Below are positions 54,091-63,434 of a DNA stretch of 64,000 bases, piece after piece. The DNA is taken from positions 124,001 through 188,000 of the forward strand of contig NZ_QKVK01000004.1 of assembly GCF_003234965.1 (NCBI RefSeq), written 5' to 3'. A program made the translations under genes and the position numbers. The notes under the pieces are model-generated. The model did no database searches, had not been told where the DNA came from, and was given only the letters and a program-made list of their open reading frames with translations. Every line of letters begins with the position of its first letter. Positions within the stretch are counted from its first letter, which is position 1. The stretch comes from Aestuariivirga litoralis (GTDB lineage: Bacteria > Pseudomonadota > Alphaproteobacteria > Rhizobiales > Aestuariivirgaceae).

Positions 54091-56364
54091 CTACCGCCGC
54101 CCCCTGGCGGGCTTCTTGCCGCGGAAGGGCTTATTTCCGGCGCTGCGCAGGGCCTTGCGGTTGGCGGGTTTGCCTTCCTTGCCTTCCGAAACCACCTCGA
54201 AGCGCATGCCGCCCGATACGGGCGTGGCCTCGACGAGCTTCACCTCCAGCCGGTCGCCCAGCTGGTAGGTGTCGCCGGAGCGTTCGCCGATGAGCGCATG
54301 GCGGGCCTTGTCGAAGACGAAATACTCGCGGCCCAGCGTGGTGACGGGCACGAATCCATCAGCACCATTGTCGTCGAGCTTCACGAAGAGCCCGGCGCTG
54401 ACCACGCCGCCGATGCGGCCGCGGAAGGTGGCGCCGGTGTGGGCGGCCAGATGGGCAGCAATGAGGCGGTCGATGGTCTCGCGCTCGGCGGCCATGGCGC
54501 GGCGCTCGGCGTCCGAGATCATCTCGGCGGTCTCGGGCAGCTTCGCGATATCGTCGGGCGAGAGCCCGTCGGGGCCGAAGCCCAGCGCGGTGATCAGCGC
54601 GCGATGGACGATCAGGTCGGCATAGCGGCGGATGGGCGAGGTGAAATGCGCGTAGCGGCGCAGCGCCAGGCCGAAATGGCCCTTGTTCTCGGGGCTGTAG
54701 ACCGCCTGGGCCTGGGTCCTGAGCACCACCTCGTTGACCACGTGCTGATAATCCTTCCCCTCAACTTCCTTCAGCAACCTGTTGAAATGCTTGGGTCGCA
54801 TGACCTGGCCAAGCGGCAGGCTCATGTTCACGGTGCGGAGGAATTCAGCCAGCGCGCGGACCTTTTCCTCGGATGGCTGGTCGTGCACGCGGAAGAGCAG
54901 CGGCGTGCGGCGGTTCTCGAGTTCCTCGGCGGCCGCGACATTGGCCTGGATCATGAACTCCTCGATCAGCTTGTGGGCGTCGAGGCGTTCGGGCGTCACC
55001 ACACGTTCGATGAGGCCATGGGCATCGAGCACTAGGCGGCGCTCGGGGAGGTCCAGTTCGAGGGGTTCGCGGGCGTTGCGGCCCTTGAGGAGGATGCCAT
55101 AGGCGGCCCAGAGCGGCTTCAGCACCCGCTCCAGCAGCGGTTCGGTCTTGTCGTTCGGGCGGCCGTCGATGGCGGCCTGCGCGTCCTCATAGGCGAGCTT
55201 GGCGGCGGAGCGCATGACCACGCGCTCGAAGCGGTGCTTCGTCTTGCGGCCCGACTTGTCGAAGCTCATGAAGCAGGCCAACGCCGGGCGCTCCTCCTTC
55301 TCGCGGAGCGAACAGAGGTCGGTTGAGATGCGTTCGGGCAGCATCGGCACCACGCGGTCGGGGAAATAGACCGAGTTGCCGCGGATCCGCGCCTCGCGGT
55401 CGAGCGCCGTGCCGGGCCGGACATAGGCCGCGACGTCGGCAATGGCGACGATGACATTGGCGCCGCCGGTTTCTTCGTCGATCTCCGCCCAGACGGCGTC
55501 GTCATGGTCGCGCGCATCCCGGGGGTCGATGGTGAGGAGGGGCACGGAGCGCAGGTCGCTGCGGTTCTCGTGCGAGAAGGGCTTGAGGCTCTCGGCCTCC
55601 TTCAGCACGCGCTCGGGGAACTCGTTGGGAATGCCGTGATGGTTGATGGCGATCAGCGAGATGTTGCGCTGGTCGTTCATGTTGCCCAGCCGCTCGCGCA
55701 CGCGGGCCATGGGCAGGCCGTGGCCGCGCTCCTTGACGATCTCGGCCTCGACCAGCTCGCCGTTCACCGCCCCGTTCTCGTCGCCCTTCCGCACCTGCAA
55801 TTCGTGGCGGGCCTTCTTGTCGACGGGGATGATGCGGGCGCCGAGGCCCGGGATGACGCGGTAGACGCCCAGCACCTTGGTGGAGCGGTCCGACAGCGTC
55901 TTGATGACTCGCGCGCGGTACTTGTAGCGGCCGTCCTTGGAGGCCTGGATCTTGGCCAGCACCCGGTCGCCCTTTCGGGGCGCCTTCTCCGCTCCCTCGA
56001 TCACCACATGCGGAGGCTTTCCGGCCTGGCGCTCGTCCCATTCCACCGGCTCGCCATAGGCCTCGCCGTCGCGGTCGGTGCCGATCACCTCGAGCACGGT
56101 GACGGGCGGAAGCGAGGACCGGTCGATCAGCTTCCGCGAGCGCTTGGAGAGGAGTCCCTTGTCCTCCATGTCGCGGAGCAGGGCCTTGAGGCCGATCTTG
56201 TCGCTGCCCTTGATGTCGAAATGGCGGGAAATCTCGCGCTTGCCGACGATCGCGGGCGAAGACTGGATGAAGTCCAGCACATCGGCCTCGGTGGGGAGCT
56301 GCGGCTTTACGGCCGGTTTGGCGGCCGGGCGGGGCTTCGACTTGGGGGCGGGGCGTTTTGCCAT
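54091..56364 (-). CDS. rnr: Ribonuclease R
   Basis: A 757-residue RNB-family exoribonuclease. Order: basic, Lys/Pro-rich N-terminus; winged-helix region (about 26-75); cold-shock domains; RNB domain (about 250-580, with the metal-binding motif IDPRDARDHDDAVWAEID); C-terminal S1 domain (about 650-730); basic tail. It degrades structured RNA in the 3'-5' direction. Order on this strand in relatives is topA-rnr-DUF983-NUDIX-rpmG; here the Pit/NUDIX and TRAP genes are inserted within that group. Confidence 0.94.
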   Translation of the reverse strand: MAKRPAPKSKPRPAAKPAVKPQLPTEADVLDFIQSSPAIVGKREISRHFDIKGSDKIGLKALLRDMEDKGLLSKRSRKLIDRSSLPPVTVLEVIGTDRDGEAYGEPVEWDERQAGKPPHVVIEGAEKAPRKGDRVLAKIQASKDGRYKYRARVIKTLSDRSTKVLGVYRVIPGLGARIIPVDKKARHELQVRKGDENGAVNGELVEAEIVKERGHGLPMARVRERLGNMNDQRNISLIAINHHGIPNEFPERVLKEAESLKPFSHENRSDLRSVPLLTIDPRDARDHDDAVWAEIDEETGGANVIVAIADVAAYVRPGTALDREARIRGNSVYFPDRVVPMLPERISTDLCSLREKEERPALACFMSFDKSGRKTKHRFERVVMRSAAKLAYEDAQAAIDGRPNDKTEPLLERVLKPLWAAYGILLKGRNAREPLELDLPERRLVLDAHGLIERVVTPERLDAHKLIEEFMIQANVAAAEELENRRTPLLFRVHDQPSEEKVRALAEFLRTVNMSLPLGQVMRPKHFNRLLKEVEGKDYQHVVNEVVLRTQAQAVYSPENKGHFGLALRRYAHFTSPIRRYADLIVHRALITALGFGPDGLSPDDIAKLPETAEMISDAERRAMAAERETIDRLIAAHLAAHTGATFRGRIGGVVSAGLFVKLDDNGADGFVPVTTLGREYFVFDKARHALIGERSGDTYQLGDRLEVKLVEATPVSGGMRFEVVSEGKEGKPANRKALRSAGNKPFRGKKPARGRR

Positions 56365-56479
56365 GGATCAAGGTCTAGCCGGGATTCCGGCCTGAAATCC
56401 AGCGGATTGCCGCTTGGTTCCGGTTTACAGGGCCGGGGCCGGGGAGTAACCCGAAGTCGATTGTGAAGGATTTGTGACA

Positions 56480-57124
56480 ATGCTCGACTGGTTCAAGAAA
56501 CTGATGCCGAAGGAAGAGAAGTTCTTCGACCTGTTCGAGGCCCATGCCGCCAAGGCGCAGGAGGCCGCCCGCTCGCTCCGCGCCATCGTCGAGGGTGGGC
56601 CGGACATGGCAAGCCATTGCCGGGCCTTGTCACGCGAGGAGGAGGAGGCGGACCAGATCTCCTACGAGGTGATGCAGGCGATCCGCCGCAGCTTCATCAC
56701 GCCTTTCGACCGCTCCGACATCAAGGCGCTGTCCGCCGCGCTGGACGACGCCATCGACCAGATGAACAAGACCGGAAAGACGGTCATGCTCTATGATGTC
56801 GACCATTTCGAGCCCAACATGAAGGCGATGGCCGACAAGGTGATCGCCATGGCGGATCTCCTGGCCGAGGGCCTGCCGCTGATGCGCAATGTCGGCGCCA
56901 ATTCCGCCAGGCTCCATGCGCTGACGGGGAAACTCACGGCCCTCGAAGGCGAGTCGGACGACCTCAACGACAAGGGCCTGAGCGCGCTGTTCAAGGGCCG
57001 CGCCAGGCAGGACCCGCTGGCCTTCGTCATCGGCTCCGAGCTCTACGACCACCTCGAGAAGGTGTGCGACCGCTTCGAGGACGTCGCGCATGTGATGAGC
57101 GACATCGTCATCGAGCACGTCTGA
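56480..57124 (+). CDS. DUF47/PhoU-like protein
   Basis: A 214-residue helical protein of the DUF47 (PhoU-related) family: MLDWFKKLMPKEEKFFDLFEAHA at the start, Asp/Glu-rich helices, and the end CDRFEDVAHVMSDIVIEHV. These proteins accompany Pit-type phosphate permeases and probably bind a metal to control flux. ATG 56480 was chosen, with AAGGA nine bases upstream; a GTG at 56474 has poorer spacing. Followed after five bases by pit. Confidence 0.88.
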   Translation: MLDWFKKLMPKEEKFFDLFEAHAAKAQEAARSLRAIVEGGPDMASHCRALSREEEEADQISYEVMQAIRRSFITPFDRSDIKALSAALDDAIDQMNKTGKTVMLYDVDHFEPNMKAMADKVIAMADLLAEGLPLMRNVGANSARLHALTGKLTALEGESDDLNDKGLSALFKGRARQDPLAFVIGSELYDHLEKVCDRFEDVAHVMSDIVIEHV

Positions 57125-57129
57125 GCATC

Positions 57130-58122
57130 ATGGGACTGACCATCACCCTCGTCCTGCTGATCGTCGTGGCGCTCGCCTTCGACTTCATGAACGGGTTGCA
57201 CGACGCAGCAAATTCGATTGCCACCATCGTCTCCACCCGCGTGCTGAAACCGCAATATGCGGTGGTCTGGGCGGCCGCCTTCAACTTCGGAGCCTTCTTC
57301 ATCTTCGGCGTCCATGTGGCTGATACCATTGGAAAAGGCCTGGTTGATCCGAACATCGTCGATGACGCGATGATCTTCGGCGCCCTCGGCGGCGCCATTG
57401 CCTGGAACGCCATTACCTGGTGGGGCGGCATTCCGTCATCCTCCTCGCATGCGCTGATCGGCGGCATGGTGGGGGCGGGGGTGGCCAAGGCGGGTTTCTC
57501 GTCGATCATCTGGGGCGGGTTGAGCAAGACAATCTATGCCATCGTGCTGTCGCCCTTCGTCGGCTTCTCGCTGGCGCTGCTGCTGGTGCTGCTCGTGAGC
57601 TGGGCCTTCGTGCGCTCGTCACCTGCCTTCGCCGACAAGTTTTCCCGGAAGTCGCAGCTCGTCTCCGCCGCGCTCTATTCGCTGGGCCATGGCTCCAACG
57701 ATGCGCAGAAGACGGCCGGACTGATCGCCGTGCTGCTGTATTCGCATGGGGTTTACTCGGAATTCACCGTGCCGACCTGGGTGATCCTGTCGTGCTACAC
57801 GGTCATGGGCATCGGCACGCTGCTGGGTGGCTGGCGCATCGTTCACACCATGGGTTCGAAGATCACGAGGCTGACCCCCATGCAGGGCTCCTGCGCCGAG
57901 ACGGCGGGGGCGATCACGCTCTTCGGGGCGACCTACATGGGCATCCCCGTATCGACGACCCACACCATCACGGCGGCCATCGTCGGCGTGGGGGCGGCCA
58001 AGCGCGTGTCCGCCGTGCGCTGGAACGTGGCGACGGGTATCGTCTATGCCTGGGTCATCACCATGCCGGCGGCCGCCGTCATCGCAGGCCTGTGCTACTG
58101 GCTGGGCAAGGCTGTTTTCTGA
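57130..58122 (+). CDS. Inorganic phosphate transporter, Pit family
   Basis: A 330-residue membrane transporter with repeat signatures typical of Pit: FDFMNGLHDAANSIATIVSTRV near the start and GHGSNDAQKTAGLIAV in the middle. About ten helices. It moves metal-phosphate with low affinity. Co-transcribed with the DUF47 gene; the two are a common pair. They sit between rnr and topA. Confidence 0.9.
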   Translation: MGLTITLVLLIVVALAFDFMNGLHDAANSIATIVSTRVLKPQYAVVWAAAFNFGAFFIFGVHVADTIGKGLVDPNIVDDAMIFGALGGAIAWNAITWWGGIPSSSSHALIGGMVGAGVAKAGFSSIIWGGLSKTIYAIVLSPFVGFSLALLLVLLVSWAFVRSSPAFADKFSRKSQLVSAALYSLGHGSNDAQKTAGLIAVLLYSHGVYSEFTVPTWVILSCYTVMGIGTLLGGWRIVHTMGSKITRLTPMQGSCAETAGAITLFGATYMGIPVSTTHTITAAIVGVGAAKRVSAVRWNVATGIVYAWVITMPAAAVIAGLCYWLGKAVF

Positions 58123-58217
58123 GTGGGAACCACTTATTTACCGAAATATTGTCAACCTATCGCTCCCGTTATCAAGTCTGATCGTGGAGCTCGAATCGAT
58201 TGCTCTGGACAGGTGCC

Positions 58218-58631
58218 GTGAAGAAGCCGGGAACGAAGAAGCAGTATGCCGCCCTGCCGTGGCGCCACACCGGCGGCGGACGCGAGGTGTTGCTGATTTC
58301 CTCCCGCGATACCGGCCGCTGGGTCATTCCCAAGGGCTGGCCGATCAAGGGTCTCACGCCCGCCGAAACCGCGGCGCGCGAAGCCTATGAGGAGGCCGGC
58401 CTCGGCGGCCAGGTGAGCAAGAAGCCGATCGGCGAATTCGAGTACGGCAAGCGCCTCAACAACGGCAAGGTGCAGCCCACCAAGGTCGAGGTCTTTGCCC
58501 TCGAGCAGATGATCCAGCACCCCGACTGGCCGGAACAGGGCCAGCGGAAACTGCAGTGGTTCTCGGTTCCGGAGGCCGCCGAGGCCGTTGAGGAGCCGGA
58601 GCTGAAGGTGATCATCCGGAAGCTGAAGTAG
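58218..58631 (+). CDS. NUDIX hydrolase, diphosphoinositol/diadenosine polyphosphate type
   Basis: A 137-residue NUDIX protein with a complete box: G-x5-E then REAYEEAG in KGWPIKGLTPAETAAREAYEEAGL. The early PWRHTGGGREVLLISSR and WVIPKGW are as in the DIPP/Ap4A subgroup. Substrate not known. GTG 58218 is preferred over the TTG at 58200; ACAGG precedes it. Confidence 0.85.
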   Translation: MKKPGTKKQYAALPWRHTGGGREVLLISSRDTGRWVIPKGWPIKGLTPAETAAREAYEEAGLGGQVSKKPIGEFEYGKRLNNGKVQPTKVEVFALEQMIQHPDWPEQGQRKLQWFSVPEAAEAVEEPELKVIIRKLK

Positions 58632-58660
58632 GCTCGCGTCCGCCCCCCCAACTCCAAAGC

Positions 58661-58740
58661 TCATCATCGCCGGGCTTGTCCCGGCGACCCTCTTTCGGGC
58701 GGCCCAAAAAGGATGCCCGGGACGAGCCCGGGCATGATGG
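58661..58740. repeat. Palindromic intergenic repeat, family 2
   Basis: Arms TCATCGCCGGGCTTGTCCCG (around 58664-58683) and GGATGCCCGGGACGAGCCCG (around 58711-58730), followed by GGCATGATGG. Same family as 2892-2968. Lies between the NUDIX gene and the convergent topA. Confidence 0.6.
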
Positions 58741-58763
58741 GGGGGGGATGGCTGGAGTGGACG

Positions 58764-61445
58764 CTAAGCCGCTTCCTTCGGCGTCTTCGCTGCCTTCCTG
58801 GCGGCAGCCTTCTTCGCCGGTTTCTTGGCGGGTGCCTTTTTCGCCGCCTTCTCGGCCGGAGCCTTCTTTGCAGCCGCCTTCTTGGCCGGGGCCTTCTTGG
58901 CGGCGGCCTTCTTTGGCGGCTTCTTCGACGGGCTCTTGCCTTCGCGTTCGGCGATCAGCGCCACGGCCTCTTCCACGGTCAGCTGCTCCGGGTCCTTGTC
59001 GCGCGGCAGGGTGGCGTTGACCGAGCCGAACTTCACATAGGGTCCGTAGCGGCCCTTCATCACCTGGATGTTGCCGCCGCCTGACGGGTGCGGCCCCAGG
59101 TCCTTCAGCGCGCCTGCCTTGGGGCGCTGGAAGCCGCGGGCCTTCTTCTCGGCGAGGATGTCCACCGCGCGGTTGATGCCGATGGTGAAGACATCCTCCG
59201 GGCTCTCGAGATTGGCATAGGTGCCGTCATGCAGCACGAAGGGCCCGAAACGGCCGAAATTGGCGACGATGGGCTTGCCGGTTTCCGGATGGAGGCCGAC
59301 TTCACGCGGCAGCGAGAGAAGCTTCAGCGCCTCTTCCAGCGTGATGTCCTCGGGCTTCTTGCCGCGCGGGATCGAGGCGCGCTGCGGCTTCTCGCCCTCG
59401 ACGGCCTCGCCAAGTTGCAGGTAGGGACCGAAGCGCCCGACGCGGCGCGTGACCTTCTCGCCGGTTTCGGGATCGACACCCAGCAGCACGCCTTCGGCAG
59501 GCACGGCGTCGGCACCTTCGGCACCGGGCGTCATCGGGCGCGTGTACTTGCACTCGGGATAGTTCGAACAGCCGATGAAGGAACCGAACTTGCCGAGCTT
59601 CAGCGACAGCTGGCCGCCGCCGCAGGACGGACACGCCCGGGCATCGCCACCGTCTTCCTTCGGCGGGAAGATGTGCGGGGCAAGGATGTCGTTGAGCGAG
59701 TCCAGCACGTTGGTGACGCGCAGTTCCTTGACGTCGTCGAGGGCCGCGGTGAACTGCTGCCAGAAATCGCGCAGCACCTGCTTCCAGTCGATCTCGCCGG
59801 CGGACACCTTGTCGAGCTTTTCCTCGAGGTCGGCGGTGAAGTCGTATTCGACGTAACGGCGGAAGAAGCTCTCGAGGAAGGCGGTGACGACGCGGCCCTT
59901 GTCCTCCGGGATCAGGCGTTTCTTGTCGAGGCGCACATAGCCGCGCGTGCGCAGCGTTTCCATGATGGAGACGTAAGTGGAGGGCCGGCCGATGCCGAGC
60001 TCTTCCATCTTCTTGATGAGCGAGGCTTCGGAATAGCGCGGCGGCGGCTCGGTGAAATGCTGCACGCCCTCGATTTTCTTCACACCGATCGAGTCACCGC
60101 GGGCCATGGCGGGCAGGCGCTTCGAATCCTCGTCCTCGCCATCGTCGAGGCCTTCCTGGTAGACGCGCAGGAAGCCGTCGAACTTGACGACCGATCCGGT
60201 GGCCCGGAAGGCATAATGCTTGCCGTCCTTGCCGTCGGTGCCGATGTCGGCGGTGGTGCGCTCGAGGTCGGCACTTTCCATCTGCGACGAGATGGTGCGC
60301 TTCCAGATCAGGTCATAGAGCGCGAACTGGTCTTCATCCAGCGCCCGGCGCACGTCGTTGGGGTGGCGCGACATCTCGGTGGGGCGGATGGCCTCGTGGG
60401 CCTCCTGCGCGTTCTTGGCCTTGGTCGTGTAGATGCGCGGGCTCGACGGCACATAGGGCTCGCCGAAATTCTTCAGGATGGCATTGCGCGTGGCGGCGAT
60501 GGCCTCCGGCGCCATGTCGACGCCGTCGGTTCGCATATAGGTGATGAGGCCCACGGTCTCGCCGCCGAGTTCGACACCTTCATAGAGGCGCTGGGCGATC
60601 TGCATGGTGCGGGCCGAGGAGAAGCCGAGCTTGCGCGACGCTTCCTGCTGCAGGGTGGAAGTACGGAAGGGCGGGTAGGGGTGGCGCTTGGCGGGCTTCG
60701 ATTCAATCGAGTCCACCTTGAAGGGCTGGCCCTTGACCGCCTGCTCGATGGCGCGCGCCGAGGCCTCATCCTTGATGTCGAGCTTGTCGAGTTTTCGGCC
60801 GCCGATGGAATTCAGCCAGGCCTGGAACTCCTGGCCCTTCGGCGTCACGAAGGTGCCGTCGATGGTCCAGTATTCCTGGGCCCGGAAGGCCTCGATCTCG
60901 AGCTCGCGGTCGCAGATGAGGCGGAGCGCCACCGACTGGACGCGGCCAGCCGAGCGCGAACCCGGCAGCTTGCGCCAGAGCACGGGTGAAAGGGAGAAGC
61001 CGACGAGATAGTCGAGAGCCCGGCGGGCCAGATAGGCATCGACCAGGGGCACGTCCACCTCGCGCGGGTGCTGCATCGCCTCCAGCACCGAGGACTTGGT
61101 GATGGCGTTGAACACGACGCGCTGCACGGCCTTGCCCTTGAGCGCACCCTTCTTCCGCAGCACCTCCATGACATGCCAGGAAATTGCCTCCCCCTCGCGG
61201 TCGGGGTCGGTGGCGAGGATCAGGCGGTCGTCGGTCTTGAGGGCGGCGGCGATGTCGGCGAGGCGCTTGGCCGACTTGCCGTCGACCTCCCAGTCCATCT
61301 CGAAATCGGCGTCGGGGCGTACCGAGCCATCCTTCGCGGGCAGGTCACGGACATGGCCATAAGAGGCGAGGACCTTGAAATCCTTGCCCAAATACTTGTT
61401 GATGGTCTTGGCCTTGGCCGGTGATTCAACGACGACGACGGTCAT
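58764..61445 (-). CDS. topA: DNA topoisomerase I
   Basis: An 893-residue type IA topoisomerase. TOPRIM domain (about 2-110), active-site Tyr303 in LITYMRTDGVDMA, then one clear zinc-ribbon (ACPSCGGGQLSLKLG, with Cys-x2-Cys) and FGRFGPF-type C-terminal repeats. The last 60 residues are Lys/Ala/Pro repeats, probably for DNA binding. It relaxes negative supercoils. The upstream start ATG lies at 61445; no further upstream ATG seems plausible. Confidence 0.95.
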   Translation of the reverse strand: MTVVVVESPAKAKTINKYLGKDFKVLASYGHVRDLPAKDGSVRPDADFEMDWEVDGKSAKRLADIAAALKTDDRLILATDPDREGEAISWHVMEVLRKKGALKGKAVQRVVFNAITKSSVLEAMQHPREVDVPLVDAYLARRALDYLVGFSLSPVLWRKLPGSRSAGRVQSVALRLICDRELEIEAFRAQEYWTIDGTFVTPKGQEFQAWLNSIGGRKLDKLDIKDEASARAIEQAVKGQPFKVDSIESKPAKRHPYPPFRTSTLQQEASRKLGFSSARTMQIAQRLYEGVELGGETVGLITYMRTDGVDMAPEAIAATRNAILKNFGEPYVPSSPRIYTTKAKNAQEAHEAIRPTEMSRHPNDVRRALDEDQFALYDLIWKRTISSQMESADLERTTADIGTDGKDGKHYAFRATGSVVKFDGFLRVYQEGLDDGEDEDSKRLPAMARGDSIGVKKIEGVQHFTEPPPRYSEASLIKKMEELGIGRPSTYVSIMETLRTRGYVRLDKKRLIPEDKGRVVTAFLESFFRRYVEYDFTADLEEKLDKVSAGEIDWKQVLRDFWQQFTAALDDVKELRVTNVLDSLNDILAPHIFPPKEDGGDARACPSCGGGQLSLKLGKFGSFIGCSNYPECKYTRPMTPGAEGADAVPAEGVLLGVDPETGEKVTRRVGRFGPYLQLGEAVEGEKPQRASIPRGKKPEDITLEEALKLLSLPREVGLHPETGKPIVANFGRFGPFVLHDGTYANLESPEDVFTIGINRAVDILAEKKARGFQRPKAGALKDLGPHPSGGGNIQVMKGRYGPYVKFGSVNATLPRDKDPEQLTVEEAVALIAEREGKSPSKKPPKKAAAKKAPAKKAAAKKAPAEKAAKKAPAKKPAKKAAARKAAKTPKEAA

Positions 61446-61610
61446 GCAGGGTCCCGTTCAGGTTTCAGGCCTCATATAGGCATCGCCCGCCGGGTTCAAG
61501 CCGAGGCAATTTTCCACCCCTTGCATCACGAATTCAAGTTTAGGTTGCTTTTAAATCGAAAAAGCACGTTTAGAGTGCGATTCTGGAAAGTGACGCAACT
61601 GGAGGACGGC

Positions 61611-61922
61611 ATGGAACATCGGCGCGCTGAGGCCCCCAAACCTGTTCCGGTTCTGGTTGAGGCCGTGCCGAAGCCCGTGCCCAGCCTTGCCCAACGCCAG
61701 CGGGAGACGGCGGAGTACCTTGCCGACATGATCCTCGAACTGCGCAACCTTGCAAGGTCGGTGCAGCTTCACACCGTGATGGTGCCACTGGAGTTCGCCT
61801 ATTACGAGGCCTTCGGTGCCGCCCACAAGGTAGAGGTTCCGCCCGGCGAGGCGGAGCGCATCCGTGAACTCTCCAGGACCGCGGAGGCCTTCGACGGCGA
61901 CCCCGGCAATACCGGGCTCTAG
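61611..61922 (+). CDS. Small hypothetical protein with AYYEA motif (paralogue of the protein at 21008)
   Basis: A 103-residue protein. After a Pro-rich lead (about 1-28), ETAEYLADMILELRNLARSV, then LEFAYYEAFGAAHKV and PPGEAERIREL match the protein at 21008-21325. Helical, no signal. GGAGG precedes ATG 61611 by five bases. It stands alone between topA (divergent) and the convergent CDF transporter. Function unknown. Confidence 0.65.
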   Translation: MEHRRAEAPKPVPVLVEAVPKPVPSLAQRQRETAEYLADMILELRNLARSVQLHTVMVPLEFAYYEAFGAAHKVEVPPGEAERIRELSRTAEAFDGDPGNTGL

Positions 61923-61925
61923 GGG

Positions 61926-63317
61926 CTAGAGCGCGTGCTGCTCGGCATCCAGCGGTTCGGCATGGGCGATCACCCGGCGGATATCGGGAAACCGGTCCTT
62001 GAGCCCGGCTTCCACCCTGTCGATGTCGTCATGGATATTCTCCACCGTCTCCGTGGGTGAGCAGCGGCAGTGATAGTGCAGGAACAGGCCTTCCTCGTTG
62101 CGGCGCAGACGGACCTGGTGGATGTCGGTGAGGCGGGGGTGTGCGGCGGCGAGCGTCAGCAGGGCGGCTGACACCTCGGCCGTGAGGCCCTTTGGCGCGT
62201 CGTGCCCCTGCAGCAGGCGCTCCGGCTGGGGCTCGATGTGACTCTCGACCTCGGCATCGCTGCCCAGTTCGGTCCGGATGGCGTCCTCGAGTTCGGTTGC
62301 CCGCTCATGTGCCTCGCCCAGCGGCATGGAGCCATCGACCTCGAGGTCGAAGCTGATGGCCAGCCGGCCGCCGATCTGCTGGGCGTTGAGGTGGTGGATC
62401 GCGAGGTTGCGGCGGCTGGCGATGAGCATCACCTTCTGGAACACCGTCTCGCTGTCGAGCGGCACCGGGTTCGCCGTCACCGTGATGTCGGCATTGGGGA
62501 ACCGCTCCTGTACCGCCGCGGTGATGGCGTCCTTGGTCCGGACGATGTCGTCGATGGGCATGGTGCGGGCCACCTCGACGACGATCGAGGTGAACATGGT
62601 GGCGCCCGCGGGCCGCAGCCGGATCGACTTCAGCGCCAGCACGCCATGCACGTCGTTGACCAGGCCGCGGACGATCTCGGTTGCCCCGGCCGGGGCAGTG
62701 TCCATCAGCGTGTTCACGGTGCGGGCACCCAGTTCCCATGCGGCATGGGCGATGAAGGCGGAGACGATCAGCGCGGCAATCGAGTCCGCTGCCGGGATGC
62801 CGGCCCACACCGCGCCGAGGCCCACCAGCACGACGATGGAACTCCACATGTCGGAGGAAAAATGCAGTGCATCGGCCTCCAGCGCTTCGCTCGAGGTCTT
62901 GTCCGCCACCTTCTTCAGGGCGCGCGCCCGGTTGAAGTCGATGATGATGGATCCCGCGATGATGGCCACCGCCCACCACGTCACCTCCACCTCGTGGATG
63001 TCCTCGCCCAGCAGGCGGCGGATGGCCTCCCAGCAGATCCAGCCCGTGGTGAGAAACAGGAGCCCGGTCTCCACCAGCGCCGCCACGCTCTCGATCTTGG
63101 CGTGGCCGTAGTGGTGCTCGTCATCCGCCGGCCGGTCGCTGACCCGGATGGCGAAATAGGTCACGATGGTGGCCCCGAAGTCGATCAGGCTGTGGATCGC
63201 CTCCGACAGGATGCCGAGCGAGCCGGTGAACAGCGCGGCAAGGAACTTCGCACCGGCGAGGAGGGCGCTCGCCCCCATGGAGATCAGCGCGACCGACTGC
63301 TTTTCGGAACTGGACAT
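61926..63317 (-). CDS. Cation diffusion facilitator transporter with extended C-terminal domain
   Basis: A 463-residue CDF protein. Six membrane helices occupy about 5-215; site A is built by HSLID (His42, Asp46) and HFSSD (His152, Asp156). Usual CDF proteins have about 300 residues; here the cytosolic part is about twice as long and appears to hold two tandem ZT-dimer domains (about 220-300 and 305-385) plus a further segment with HYHCRCSPTE. Metal likely Zn, Fe or Mn efflux; not certain. Ends three bases from the paralogue gene. Confidence 0.85.
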   Translation of the reverse strand: MSSSEKQSVALISMGASALLAGAKFLAALFTGSLGILSEAIHSLIDFGATIVTYFAIRVSDRPADDEHHYGHAKIESVAALVETGLLFLTTGWICWEAIRRLLGEDIHEVEVTWWAVAIIAGSIIIDFNRARALKKVADKTSSEALEADALHFSSDMWSSIVVLVGLGAVWAGIPAADSIAALIVSAFIAHAAWELGARTVNTLMDTAPAGATEIVRGLVNDVHGVLALKSIRLRPAGATMFTSIVVEVARTMPIDDIVRTKDAITAAVQERFPNADITVTANPVPLDSETVFQKVMLIASRRNLAIHHLNAQQIGGRLAISFDLEVDGSMPLGEAHERATELEDAIRTELGSDAEVESHIEPQPERLLQGHDAPKGLTAEVSAALLTLAAAHPRLTDIHQVRLRRNEEGLFLHYHCRCSPTETVENIHDDIDRVEAGLKDRFPDIRRVIAHAEPLDAEQHAL

Positions 63318-63434
63318 GGCCCTGTCTAACGCCCACCCGTCGCGGTCTCAAGCCATACCTTCCCGGCATGCAGGCCAGCAGCATGGGCAATTGCGGATCA
63401 CCGTGGAAAAATGCTGGTCTGGCAGCCAGCAACC

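Noticed and set aside
58764-58960. Lys/Ala repeat tail of topA as a frameshift or contamination
   Set aside because: Frame is continuous and such tails are common at topoisomerase I C-termini in this group.
59088-60989. 633-codon plus-strand open frame opposite topA
   Set aside because: A shadow of topA, which is fully conserved.
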